DNA of 27,802 nt from Gamarada debralockiae (GCA_002803225.1 NXFV01000573.1:1-27802), one strand, 5' to 3'. Numbered from the stretch's first letter, positions 18,801 through 27,802 are shown. Notes: a model not told the origin generated them from the letters alone. A program made the numbers and translations.

Positions 18801-20243
18801 TGAACAAAGTCTTCCGCTGTTGTTGCTGTTGTTGAGCAGACAGCTGTGGTGCATGCTGGCTGCCTTGGAGGCCAACTTGTCCATTCATCTGTGCAGCCTG
18901 GAGAGCTTGAAGTTGATTCATCTGAAGAGGGTTCAATTGCTGGCCGGGGTAGAGTGGCTGTTGCACAAGAGCCATCTGTCCTTGTGGCAATTGCACAAGC
19001 TGAGGTTGACCGCCATACTGGAAGTTACCAATGGAATTGATGCTCTGATTCATAGAGGCACGATTGCGATGGCCTGGTTGGAATCCACCTTGTTGTTGCT
19101 GGCCTTGACCAAAGTTGCCCATTTGACCTTGTTGATCTTGCTGGGGAGCTTGTCCTTGAGGGGGCTGGTTTCTCCAGTTACCTTCGAAGTTTCGAGAGGA
19201 ATTTCGAGCATGCCCAGTAGCGCTGCCTCGTCTTTGGACATCGTTGTTCTGTCCTGCGGCTGCATCCGCAGATGGCGTAGCAGGGAAAGAAAAGTTACCA
19301 CCACCGCGCATAGAAGAGCCACCTCGTCCATTGGCTCCAACCGCCATACTCTGGCTTCGTCCATGCCCGCTGCCTCGGGCACGTAGGCTGGAACCTGAGG
19401 CAACGTGGTTTCCAGTGCTTTGACTCTGTGCATTTTTGTCATCACTGGGACTGTCCGTGCTCTCAGTTGGTGTAGAGGTGGTTCCAGCAGCACCAGGAAT
19501 TGGGAACTGGAAACCAGATGTTGTCCGCTTCTGCTGTGCTATCTCCGCAGCCTTCTTGGCTTCTGGCAAGGCAAGTGAGTGACGACGCTGGTGCCCGCTG
19601 CCAGGGGGTCCGCCACCACGACCGCCTCGCGTGGGTATGTTCTCGCCACGATTGTGTCCTCCAAAGTCGCCAAACGTCGAACCAGCCGCTCCAGAAGATG
19701 GAGCAGGTGGAGGTCCCATACCCATATTAGGAATTGCCGACTGATTACGACGATGTGACAACGGCTGTGTTGGAGCGCCCATCGGTGCATTCATCTGCTG
19801 CTGTTGTTGCATTTGATTGGGGAATTGGAAAGCGTTTTGTGACGACAGATTCTGCATCTGCGGTTGTAAGGGGTTGTATCCGCCGTTGGGAGGAGCTAGG
19901 TGCTGGGTCGGCGGGATCATGCCCATATTGACATATTGTTGGTGTGTTGCTTGGATCTGCTGCTGTTGTTGCTGAAGCAATTCGATTTGTTGCTGTATCG
20001 CAAGTTGTTCCACTAATTACGAAGATATATGGTCAGCCATGTGTTTGATAGGAAGGTGTGGTCATCCGATGACGACAACTGGGCTGAGGGCAGAGAAGGA
20101 GAGGATAACTTACTGCCTGGAGACGAAAACATGCTCATCAGAGGGGTGAGTTCTGAAGGACTTCTTCGATGAGCAATATGGAGTCTGCGGCCTGTTGGGC
20201 CCGGGACACCACCCTGTGGTGGTTGATTCTGCTGATTCTCCAT
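15844..20243 (-). CDS. ssd1: SSD1/GUL-1 translational regulator (RNase II-like pseudonuclease), four exons
   Basis: Exons 20243-20114, 20012-17347, 17288-15934 and 15883-15844; 1396 aa. The first junction splits a Met codon (PGMEQLAIQQ), the second gives ILHAVAQKFRESRLG (the acceptor after TATCAG suits the CTAAC branch better than the one 6 nt earlier), and the 40-nt last exon supplies PPCLTIRSVNPYAL, as in orthologues. The disordered Gln-rich N-terminus carries NDR-kinase (Cbk1/COT-1) consensus sites HxRxxS: HRRSPS 25-30, HRRNQS 130-135, HQRRHS 184-189, HGRSQS 260-265, HARNSS 311-316. It also has [YF]xFP docking motifs FQFP (105, 211) and FSFP (284). Cold-shock-type folds follow, then an RNB domain at TIDPNGANELDDAIHV, where Glu797 sits at an RNase II catalytic Asp position. 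Family knowledge: Ssd1 binds mRNAs for wall proteins, controls translation and lacks nuclease activity. Confidence 0.95.
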
Positions 20244-20949
20244 GACGGAAGCTTGCACGTCAAGTGCGATGGTAGGTTGGGGTTGTGTTTCGTTTCTTGC
20301 AATCGGAATGATTGTGGTGATGAAGAATCAAAAGAGGCAAAGGAGAGGATGAGAATGTGTTGAAGGAGCGATTCTCGAGGATTCGAGGATGTGGGGGGAG
20401 TTGCGGGAGAATGTCGATAGGAAGGGAAGTGACGATGGTTACGATCTTTGGGACCAAGCTGTCCGAAGTGGTTTGGCGACTCTAGCTTCACTGGAAAGCC
20501 TTGGCGCACCTACCCGCATACGAGGTCTTGTTCTCGCTTGTGGATATTTCCCGATCCGGAGATTATTAAATTCACCCCTTTCAAGCATGTGATCTCCATG
20601 GACTTTATTCATGAGGTGGATCTTGTTATGGAGGAATCGCGCAAACTCGAATGGATTACAATAGCAGAGATCCAATTGTCGTTAAGTTCAAGTTTGCCGA
20701 GCAAGTCAATTCACTGACCATACTATTTAATTTATTGTGGGCAACGACAATCATTCTCTCCGCAGTGAAAACAGCGCCGGCTATCAAGGCGGTCGTCACG
20801 GGCAGAAATGTGAATGTGATTATTTCCCAACTCCAACCTTTCTTGAGACCTTCAACTCGACATCCCCTTCTCACCCCCTTCAAACACGTCAAAGTATTGT
20901 TCACAAATGCAACTCGACAATTTAAAATCAGTCTTCTCAAGGTGACACC
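20244..20949. promoter_or_regulatory. Divergent promoter between SSD1 and GLE1
   Basis: 706 nt separate the two start codons, which point away from each other, so both promoters and both leaders lie here. The sequence next to GLE1 is C/T-rich, with runs such as CCTTCTCACCCCCTTC, as in many fungal leaders. No TATA box or specific operator could be assigned. Open frames here are short and lack family resemblance. Confidence 0.55.
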
Positions 20950-22633
20950 ATGTCGTCGCCCAGGAGGAGTCATCACCAAAGTTCAACATTCCACGATTAT
21001 GAGCTTCGTTTCGAGAATAGAAACAGCGAAGATGTCCACCGAGAAGCCCTGGCTGCAGCGTACGCTGAGCATCAAAGAATTCACGAGGCCGCAGTACGCG
21101 CTACGAGATTGGAGGAAGCTCGCTTAGAGCAATTGAGGCTTCGGCAGCAAACCATTCAAGAGGAAGAACGCGTTCGTCTGGAGGAAGAGCGAGTCCGAGA
21201 ACAAATCCGACTCCGAGAAATCGAGAATCGCGCCAAGCAGATTCCCAAAGTTCCTGCGAGAATTCCGACACCACCTCCATCTGCGCAACCCCCCGCCCAA
21301 GAGACAAAGCCTTCTGCTCCTGCTTCGAGCCAACCGGTGCCAGCTGCGGCGATACCTACAACTCAACAGCCCGCAGCGCCAGTCGCAAAGCCACCAACCA
21401 CCCAACCCTTCAATCAGTTCCAAACTACGCAACCACCGACAACGCAGCCCTCAAACCCTTTCGCTCAACCTGCATCGCAACCGTCAACTCCATTTGCCCA
21501 GCAACCAGCTGCAGTTCCTCCCACAATTCCTCAATCAGCGACCCAGCTACCCACGAAAACTACCCCACTACAGCCCTCGACGACTCAAACCCACCCCTAT
21601 CTTCTCGCTGGTGTCGATAGATATGCCGAAATACACAAGAGTTTGAAGGAACTGCGAAAGTACGTCAACAATGCAGGCAATACGGATAAACAGTTCAAGA
21701 AGCAGGTCGGCGATTTACGGCGGACCCTTCGAATGGCGGTTGGTCAATGTGTCAAAGACAAGAGCAAGAACAAGGACCCGGTTAGTACATGAAAATTAAT
21801 TATTGGCATTCTCTAACAATCAAATCCAGGTCAATAAGATCTTCGGTGTACTCCAGCAAGCGCTCACTACGGTTCCAAGCCCTGGTGTCGATCCGAGCAC
21901 CTTCATGCTATCGAAGCCGGAACCTTGCGAGGGAGCTACCCATAATGGCGATCGACTCCCGGCATTGTTCATATTCCTCCTCAACTTCTTCGCCAAATAC
22001 GTCGTCGCTCAATTCATCAATGAGGCTGGTGTCAATCCGGAAATCGCAGATCCGATCGGAGTCGTTGCGGTACAAGTCTTTTCCAGAGCGGAATTCCTAT
22101 GGCGTGGACAGTCATTGATCGATATCATGATGGCGAAGCTCAGAGTAGTGTGTCCCGTCCTATTCGGAGTTCGCGGGAATGAGAAGACTGAGGAAGGACG
22201 AGCCAGACTCGGCTGGATAAGAGATGAAAGTGGCTCATACGTTTCCGAGGAAATTCACGGCTCACGCATGACTGGTCTCTCCGCAGGATATGCCGCCATA
22301 TGTCTCCGCGACTTCTCCAAGTCTCGACTCAAGAACCCATGGCACCCTACCCATTATTGGCAGACCATCGCCAGCATAGTATCAACTCCGCCTGATCAGA
22401 GAGCCTCGACCCAATACTTGGTCCTCCGAGGGTTGATCGACGGCTACGAAGCGACATTCTTAAAATTTTACGGAAACGCAGCTCGAGCCGCATTGAAGGT
22501 TGCGTTGGTGAAGTTTCCTGAGGGAGCAGGGGCTCCAAATTCTGCTGTTCCTCCTAGCGCTGCTTCAGTTGGCGGAGTTCAGGTATTGGCCGACAAGCTC
22601 GCGAGGGACAGGGGCATTGAGTTACGAGCATGA
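20950..22633 (+). CDS. gle1: GLE1 mRNA export factor, two exons
   Basis: Exon 1 is 20950-21780 and exon 2 is 21830-22633; 544 aa. Intron 21781-21829 (49 nt) has donor GTTAGT, branch CTAAC and acceptor TCCAG; the join gives KNKDPVNKIFGVLQQAL. Start context CACCATG is ideal. Layout: short N-terminus, a charged coiled coil (about 30-100, Glu/Arg-rich EEERVRLEEERVREQ), a Pro/Gln/Thr-rich linker (about 105-215), then the C-terminal GLE1 helical-repeat domain (about 220-535) with AKYVVAQFINEAGVNPEIAD, DPIGVVAVQVFSRAEFLWRG, CPVLFGVRGNEKTEEGRARL and GLSAGYAAICLRDFS. In known systems GLE1 sits on the cytoplasmic side of the nuclear pore and, with inositol hexakisphosphate, activates the helicase Dbp5 for mRNA export. 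Confidence 0.95.
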
Positions 22634-23157
22634 GAAACGAGATTGATGATCATAACACGGCGGCTAATGTCTTGAATCACAGCATTCTGGGGAAGGCGTT
22701 TTATGGCATTGCATACGGAAAGGGATGGGAGTTCAGTGGCGTGTAAAGATCTGATTAGAAATTGTTATGTATGTATCAAGACCAGAGTGTCGTTGATGTT
22801 AACACCTGTTTATAGAGACATATACCCAGAAAATGATGTTCATGATGTAGGTACGTCTCCATGCCCGCCCATGAACCGTGATATCCTTGGCGCTCTTCCG
22901 GATAAATGTGAACGCGTGAACATCCTTTACCCGGCCGGTGCAAGTGCCCCTTGGCCATTGCTATTGCGGGGTCTATATTCCGAAATTTGCCTGATATGAA
23001 CTCTATGCATAGCCCCTCACCTATACCTAGGGCTCCCTGAGATTTCAAGGATCTTGTCTGTTAACCAGATCAAGTGTGAGGTAAATACAATGTCAACCCC
23101 ACTCGTTCTCAACTTCACTGAACCATTCAACCCCCATTCCCAACCAATTTCGCAGCC
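22634..23157. other. Intergenic / promoter of the GH1 gene
   Basis: 524 nt between GLE1 and the beta-glucosidase, both plus strand. The last 68 nt contain the upstream open frame listed separately. The final 50 nt are C-rich (AACCCCCATTCCCAACC), a usual fungal leader texture. Nothing else recognised. Confidence 0.5.
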
Positions 23158-23161
23158 ATGA
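23090..23161 (+). promoter_or_regulatory. Possible uORF overlapping the GH1 start (ATGA)
   Basis: An ATG at 23090 opens a frame of 23 codons, beginning MSTPLVLNFTEPFN and ending at TGA 23159-23161. That TGA overlaps the main ATG 23158-23160 as ATGA. If the transcript starts upstream of 23090, the main protein would need leaky scanning or termination-reinitiation. The transcription start is unknown, so this is only a candidate. Confidence 0.4.
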
Positions 23162-25310
23162 AGCTTTCATTGACCTTGACTATACTGGCCGCAGGATTCT
23201 CCCTCGCACAGAACGTCAATTCTACTGGCTCTGTTCTAGCTTCCGAGAATGCTACCACGACGGTGAATAATGGCTCTTCAGTAGCCAATCCATCCGCATT
23301 CGTAACAACAATTAACATCGATGTCCAACGTACCTCCCCCTCTCTTCTTCCTCAATCCCATCTTAACATGCTTCAGAATATTGGGACCTTTTCGTAGGCC
23401 CCGTCCAAACAGCAACAATCAACACCACCGTCTCCGCCACGCCCGTTCCCACCAGCGAGCTTGTTCCCCCACCACCACTCTACTACTCATCCTTCCCAAC
23501 TGGAGCACAGAATCCGCTCACGTCAAAGAACGAGAGCTGGAAATTCCCATCCGGATTCTGGTGGGGTGTTGCTTCTGCTGCGTACCAAATTGAGGGAGCT
23601 GTGCAGGCTGAGGGCCGGGGGCCAAGTATTTGGGACGTGTACACCCATCGAGCGACGGAGATTACGGTTAGTAACGACACGGGTGATGTGGGTGATAACC
23701 AGTATTATCTTTATAAGCAAGGTCTGCCTCTCCCGCTTGCCGGTCATTCAAACACTGATGAAGAAACAGATATTGCTCGCATCGCCGCCCTCGGAGTTCC
23801 ATATTACTCGTTCTCAATCTCCTGGTCCAGAGTCTTACCCTTCGGCAAAGGACCAGTGAACGAGCTTGCACTTGCCCATTACGAGGATATGATTGATACC
23901 TGCCTGCAGTACGGGGTCAAACCACTCGTTACGCTCTACCACTGGGATCTCCCTCTTTTCTTGCAGAACTCGTATGGAGGATGGCTGAGCGAGGAAATTG
24001 TGGATGATTTCGTGGCTTATGCCAAAGTGGTGTTTGGAAGATATGGAAATAAAGTCTCGCATTGGTTCACAGTCAATGAACCTATCGTGTTTTGTGACGG
24101 CTACCCAGTGAGTTAAAAGTCCTGTTCGGGAACGTCAGCTTAGGACTTCTAGTACCCTTCCAACTACTTCACAGCAGTAAAAATTCCCCCAAAAGACCAG
24201 CAATTCTTCTGCGGCCACCACGGTTCGTATTCTCGGCTTCCCCCCTTTATATCACAGATTGTTTCAGGAGTCGTGAGCAGGTGTTCCTCCTACCCTCCCT
24301 TCTCCCGAATCATGTTCAGTACTCTTAAATCATTTCTAGAAGAAGGCACAATAACTCCGAGTTCCTAAATAGTTCTCCTCGCCCACGCCTCCGCCTACCG
24401 TCTCGGAAAATCAATGGGGTTGAACGGCACAATATCCTTCAAAACAAACGGCGGCTTTAAAATCCCCCTCACAAACTCAACAGATGATGCTCTCGCAACC
24501 CAACGAGCGTGGGATTTCAACGAAGGCTGGTTCGCTAACCCCGTCTTCATCAACGGCGATTATCCCCAATACCTCAAGGATTATGTCTCGACTCTTGGAC
24601 TCAATTTTACGCAGGAGCAGAAGACGCTGATAAATGGCACGGCGGATATCTTTGCTCACGACGCTTATACATCGTCTTTCTACTACGCCCCCGACGGCGG
24701 AGTGGCAGCCTGCGTATCTAACTCCTCCAACTCCCTCTACCCCGGGTGCTTCAACACCACCAATATCAATCCGTCCGGCTGGAACATCGGACCAGCAGCC
24801 GATCCATACACTCCTTGGCTGAATTCCGCCACTGACTGGGTTCCCGCATTTTTGAAGTATATTCAAGAGACGTGGCCGAGTGGCGGCATTGCGGTGAGCG
24901 AATTTGGATGGGCGGAACCGTATGAGGAGTTGAAAACGCTGAAGCAGAATATTCTTTATGATCCGGGACGCATGATGTATTATCGGAATTATATGGAGGC
25001 GATTTTGATGGCGATTTCTGAGGGGGTTAACGTGGTGGGCTGTTTAGCTTGGGCTATTATGGATAACCTTGAGTGGACTGATGGTAAGTTCTTTTTATTT
25101 GGGTAGATTGGGGAGGATGGGTATGAGGCTTGGGTGAGGGAGTGGGAGATGTGGATAACGCTGACGAGAACAGGGTATCATGTCAAGTTCGGCATGCAAT
25201 ATGTCAATCTCACGACCTACGAGAGGGCATACAAAGCGTCGTTCTTCGAATACGTCAACGCGTTTAAGCTGTACGCTGAGGATCCTGTAGTACCCGTGTT
25301 CGTGGATTGA
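23158..25310 (+). CDS. Secreted GH1 beta-glucosidase, six exons
   Basis: Exons 23158-23329, 23398-23721, 23770-24107, 24153-24222, 24373-25083 and 25174-25310; 583 aa, all junctions in frame. It has a signal peptide (residues 1-17, ending SLAQ) and a Ser/Thr/Asn/Pro-rich spacer (about 20-100) with NxS/T sites, then a GH1 barrel: SGFWWGVASAAYQIEGAVQA; HW in TLYHWDLP; acid/base Glu269 in FTVNEP; and Glu478 in VSEFGWAEP as nucleophile, where most GH1 have TENG. Near the end are NLEWTDGYHVKFGMQYVNL and a FFEYVNAFKLY tail. It hydrolyses beta-linked glucosides, probably outside the cell. Intron 2 (48 nt, donor GTCTGC) is a multiple of three without a stop; removing it restores LYKQDIARIAALG. Introns 1, 3, 4 and 5 are 68, 45, 150 and 90 nt; intron 4 boundaries are fixed by CGHHVLLAHASAYRLGKS. 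Confidence 0.9.
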
Positions 25311-26210
25311 GAGACACGGGGGCTGCCGAGAACTACGCGTCTTGAGTATCACGACTACTGGTTTACGATTACGAGTACACAGGCATTCTAATTTAATAAT
25401 ATAATGTCCGGCAATCTTGCGTTGTTCTCTCGATTAATCTCAAGTAAAGTGGGCACCTCCCAGCCATCATTTCATATCTCAGCAGGCATGAAGCAATGGC
25501 GCTACATCCATCCCTAAATATGGAGGCGTTCTTGCGAAGTTGTCGATAATTGAATTGTAGCAGTGGCTTGTTGATCTAGAGTACAAAGTTTAACTCTGTG
25601 ACAATGATCGTCGCCTTGCTTTCACATGCTGGATGGCCAAAGTGATGCGTGTCTGAAGCGACAGGGCAACGGCCTCTTTTGATCCTCCTCTCTGATGATG
25701 TATAAAGACAATTCACTCCCCATGAGGTCAAGGTGAAGTGTGCACAACGTGTCTGAGGCGAAGGACGGCAACTTCCTCGTCTGATCTTCCTTCCTCAATG
25801 ACGTACAAAGGCAAGTGGGTCCTTCCACAATGACGAAGTGTGGTATGGTAGCCATCAATAATAATTATTCATGAATAATACTATAGTAGTCATCAATCTT
25901 TACCAGTACCATAGTTTGCATATGCTTTCTTCTTCACATTCAGATCTGAGATGTCTCCAATTGTTTATAAAGCAACGATCTTAGTGGGCTCGAATTTGTT
26001 TGCTTTCTCCGCCTCCTTGACTGTTAACACGGGAATTTCAGGGGAGGTTCAAGAGCAGAACCATTAACTCTCGGTGTTGAAACCGGCCACTACTCAGGTT
26101 GTAATTACTAACAAGCTAATAACCTCTGCGGGTGTGCTAAACTACTCGGCACATCACCCTCCTAGGTTTAGTGTTCTTCTTCCGCATGTTGCTGGGGATT
26201 AATAGGGAGA
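25311..26210. other. Gene-poor transition into repeat DNA
   Basis: 900 nt after the GH1 gene. It contains the 100-bp tandem duplication listed separately and becomes AT-rich from about 25860. A 38-codon plus-strand frame with an ATG at 25951 (begins MSPIVYKATILVGSNLF) has a signal-like hydrophobic start but no known match. I see no convincing gene. Confidence 0.45.
25648..25847. repeat. Diverged tandem duplication, period 100 bp
   Basis: The segment beginning CGTGTCTGAAGCGACAGGGC at 25648 recurs as CGTGTCTGAGGCGAAGGACG at 25748. Matching landmarks follow in both copies: a GGCAAC block, CTC..CTGATC-like runs, ATGATGTATAAAG against ATGACGTACAAAG, and GTGAAGTGTG against ACGAAGTGTG. Differences are mostly transitions. 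It is non-coding as far as I can see. Confidence 0.65.
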
Positions 26211-26867
26211 CTATAGTAGCTCTTTATAAATCTCGCTAAACGGAATAGCGTTGTCAAGTTCCATTCCTGTATGATTGATCTTGTTGTGCTTTGCAACTGC
26301 CTTCTCAATATAGTTCAAGATAAGCTCCTCTATATCAGCTGAATCTTTAGCATTCAAAGGAACAGTTGCCTCGCCCCTATTAGGATTAGCTGGATATTTT
26401 CAAGTGAAAGAAGGAATTGAACTTATAGCTTGTCCCCTAGCTAATCAGCAGTCAGCTAGTGAGGCTTGCAGTCAAACTATGCCTCAAAGGGTGTCATATG
26501 ACTAGACAACATCCTACTTCCGGTAGTGCTAATATCTCCTAAGATCAAAAAGATATCTAGTCTACCCACCGCCTCCCCCCTCTCCTCAAAGCACGAAACT
26601 TCTTCTCGAAGCTCTTATTAGCTCTTTCAACACTTCCCTGCGATTTAAGGTAATAGGCAGATGTAGGGTATAGCGAGGTAACAATTTTCACACAAATCAT
26701 CAAAATATCCTTGGAATTGTCCTCTATTATCGCAGTATAACGCATGTGGAGAGCTATTGCTTACAATCTACTATCGCATGGTCTCTGCAATATACTTGCA
26801 GCCTTTTGCCACGAGGGGATATAACTATACCTCACGTGAGAAGTATCCTTGACCTATAACACTTCAC
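26211..26867 (-). pseudogene. Retroelement-type integrase (rve) relic with RIP-like stops
   Basis: Minus-strand fragments in order: a SREV*LYPLVAKGCKYIAE run (strand and helix before the motif), then HALYCDNRGQFQG, matching the integrase motif SDNGxEFxG. After a frame change comes YYLKSQGSVERANKSFEKKF with RALRRGGRRWVD (HPQSQGSVERxN consensus), then SSHMTPFEA*FDCKPH*LTA (MTPFExxFGRKPxWL), and finally a helix (DIEELILNYIEKAVAKHN) ending at TAG 26211-26213. The stops stand where the family has Gln or Trp, as expected from CpA to TpA change on either strand. It is a dead copy; the reverse transcriptase part was not found in the window. Confidence 0.75.
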
Positions 26868-26930
26868 ATTAGTAAAATAATCATAAGTTATTTTAGGCTA
26901 AAATTAACTCGCTTGCAGCTGTAACAAGAG

Positions 26931-27066
26931 CCTTATTGGCGCGCGCCAGCAAGCCTCCTAAATAGCCGTAAAATAGCTATACAAGCGGAAAACTGTGACA
27001 GTCTGGCGATTTGTCACCTGACTTCTAGGCGATTTGCTGGCCCCTTGTTGGCACGAGCCAACAAGG
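26931..27066. repeat. Two copies of a palindromic hairpin motif
   Basis: At 26931-26955 the sequence begins CCTTATTGGCGCGCGCCAGC; at 27043-27066 a perfect hairpin has arms CCTTGTTGGC and GCCAACAAGG around the loop ACGA. Aligned, the two differ at only a few positions and lie 112 bp apart. The second is a 10-bp perfect stem with a 4-nt loop, a strong fold-back in either strand. It could be a terminal or subterminal motif of a mobile element. Confidence 0.6.
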
Positions 27067-27265
27067 CCGCCGTGGGCTCTCGCCTGACTACGCGTGACTC
27101 ACGCGTGACTCACGCGTTCATACGGGAGCCTAGTGTACCAGCGCGTCCGGGAGTTATATTAGGCTTTATGTATCCGCAAAGCTTTTTCCTTCTCTCCCTA
27201 GCTTAGTATTTTCGTTAATTCAGTATTTACTGCGTAGGGTCTTCAATGCGTGAGACCCCAATACA
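26994..27265 (+). mobile_element. Possible solo or 5' LTR (TG...CA, 272 bp)
   Basis: A block starting TGTGACAGTCTGGCG and ending CCCAATACA has TG...CA termini, is GC-richer than its flanks, and is followed 343 nt later by a gag-like start. Inside are the hairpin described above and a short tandem array. No second copy, clear primer-binding site or target duplication is visible in the window, so the boundaries are tentative. Confidence 0.35.
27085..27116. repeat. 11-bp tandem repeat, about three copies
   Basis: TGACTCACGCG occurs at 27095-27105 and 27106-27116, preceded by a 10-bp variant TGACTACGCG at 27085-27094. Each unit contains ACGCG, and TGACTCA-like cores occur in it, which could bind MluI-box or AP-1/Gcn4-type factors if the block is an LTR promoter (inference). 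Confidence 0.65.
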
Positions 27266-27608
27266 TAGTACTATTATAAAAATAGGCCGTAAAACAGCTA
27301 TACATACGAACGACGGACCGTAAGGCGGCCGTAAGAGCGAAGAACAGCTAAAGGTAGAATATAGGCCAGACTACTAATGTATATATATAAGCTCTATTAG
27401 CTATAAAGTTAGGGGGCTTAAGCTTGAGTTTATATTATATAAGCGTATTAGTACTACTAAACCTCTTTTTAACTACTATTAATACAATTACTATTGTCTC
27501 TCTTCCCCTATTACTACTTCTCTAATATACTGTAATCCCTTCTATTGCCCTCTAGCTACCTGTAGCTATTACAACTCTCAAGCTTCTACCTATAGGGCTA
27601 ATTATACT

Positions 27609-27743
27609 ATGCCGGAACAAGTAGCTCTTAGTAGTACTAATACTACTCCCTCTGTTTTAACCCTAGAAACTAATTAGGAAGTTAATACTACTGCTGACCT
27701 AGCTAGACTTTAAGCTAAAGGTAAGGTTCTTATAATACTATAG
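27609..27743 (+). pseudogene. Possible retroelement gag start with RIP-type stops
   Basis: From ATG 27609 the frame reads MPEQVALSSTNTTPSVLTLE followed by TN*EVNTTADLARL*AKGKVL, then a further stop. If the TAG and TAA codons are former CAG and CAA, as RIP would give, a hydrophilic continuous N-terminus results, like the start of fungal retroelement gag proteins. The AT-rich 27280-27608 region would then be its leader. This is pattern-based, with no firm family motif, and the frame cannot be followed past about 27743. Confidence 0.35.
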
Positions 27744-27771
27744 GGAAATCGGTCACGCTGATCGCTTAGCT

Positions 27772-27802
27772 GGATGTCACGTGCCAGCCGGGCATATTTT
27801 GT
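27772..27802 (+). mobile_element. Possible start of another LTR at the window edge
   Basis: AT-rich DNA stops at about 27745 and the sequence turns to normal composition. Near the edge it reads TGTCACGTGCCAGCCGGGCA, resembling the TGTCAC-type 5' ends of fungal Ty3-type LTRs. Only about 30 bases are visible, so this is a weak call. Confidence 0.25.

Larger units (their letters stand above)
26960..27304. repeat. 24-25 bp direct repeats flanking a GC-richer block
   Basis: AAATAG(G)CCGTAAAA[T/C]AGCTATACA occurs at 26960-26983 and again at 27280-27304, with one substitution and one single-base indel. The intervening part is clearly less AT-rich than the DNA outside. The repeats are far longer than a usual LTR target duplication, so they may instead be element-internal repeats. 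The unit CCGTAA recurs twice more just after the right copy. Confidence 0.6.

Noticed and set aside
25951..26067. 38-codon ORF with a hydrophobic signal-like start
   Set aside because: Too short, in a gene-poor AT-rich transition, no Cys pattern or known match; could be chance.
1..27802. CRISPR arrays, bacterial operons, riboswitches, rRNA
   Set aside because: No spaced repeats of CRISPR type or rRNA-like sequence seen; spliceosomal introns and the gene families are fungal.

Overview
The window comes from a filamentous ascomycete (Pezizomycotina). The evidence is short spliceosomal introns (44-150 nt, most with a CTAAC or CTGAC branch site 10-20 nt before the acceptor), a HET-domain relic, a DUF7730-type protein, an SSD1/GUL-1 orthologue with NDR-kinase sites, and AT-rich flanks whose stop codons fit repeat-induced point mutation (RIP: CpA to TpA). 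A leotiomycete is my guess, at low confidence. Splice sites were read by eye; every multi-exon model below closes in frame.

Layout. (1) 1-751: AT-rich decayed DNA with the C-terminal tail of a protein kinase. (2) 1462-10885: an accessory block, all on the minus strand. It holds an intact 540-aa YPK/SGK-family pseudokinase whose catalytic motifs are changed, a two-exon DUF7730/F-box-like gene, a three-exon dynamin/Mx-like GTPase with a His-rich N-terminus, and a decayed HET-domain gene. (3) 10886-12729: about 1.8 kb without a recognisable gene, containing a 24-bp inverted repeat. (4) 12730-25310: ordinary gene space. It holds a secreted ferritin-like (Rds1-type) protein, an intronless class-1A dihydroorotate dehydrogenase-like enzyme, SSD1 (four exons, 1396 aa) divergent from GLE1 (two exons, 544 aa), and a secreted six-exon GH1 beta-glucosidase. 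(5) 25311-27802: gene-poor DNA with a 100-bp tandem duplication, an integrase pseudogene with RIP-type stops, a GC-richer LTR-like block with a repeated hairpin, a decayed gag-like start and, at the very edge, what may be the start of another LTR.

The core genes are unrelated housekeeping functions. SSD1 (mRNA binding and translational control) and GLE1 (mRNA export) share one 706-bp divergent promoter and both act on mRNA fate. The most unusual object is the pseudokinase: its frame and fold-defining residues survive, while the nucleotide loop, HRD, DFG and activation-loop Thr are altered and the regulatory C-tail is missing.
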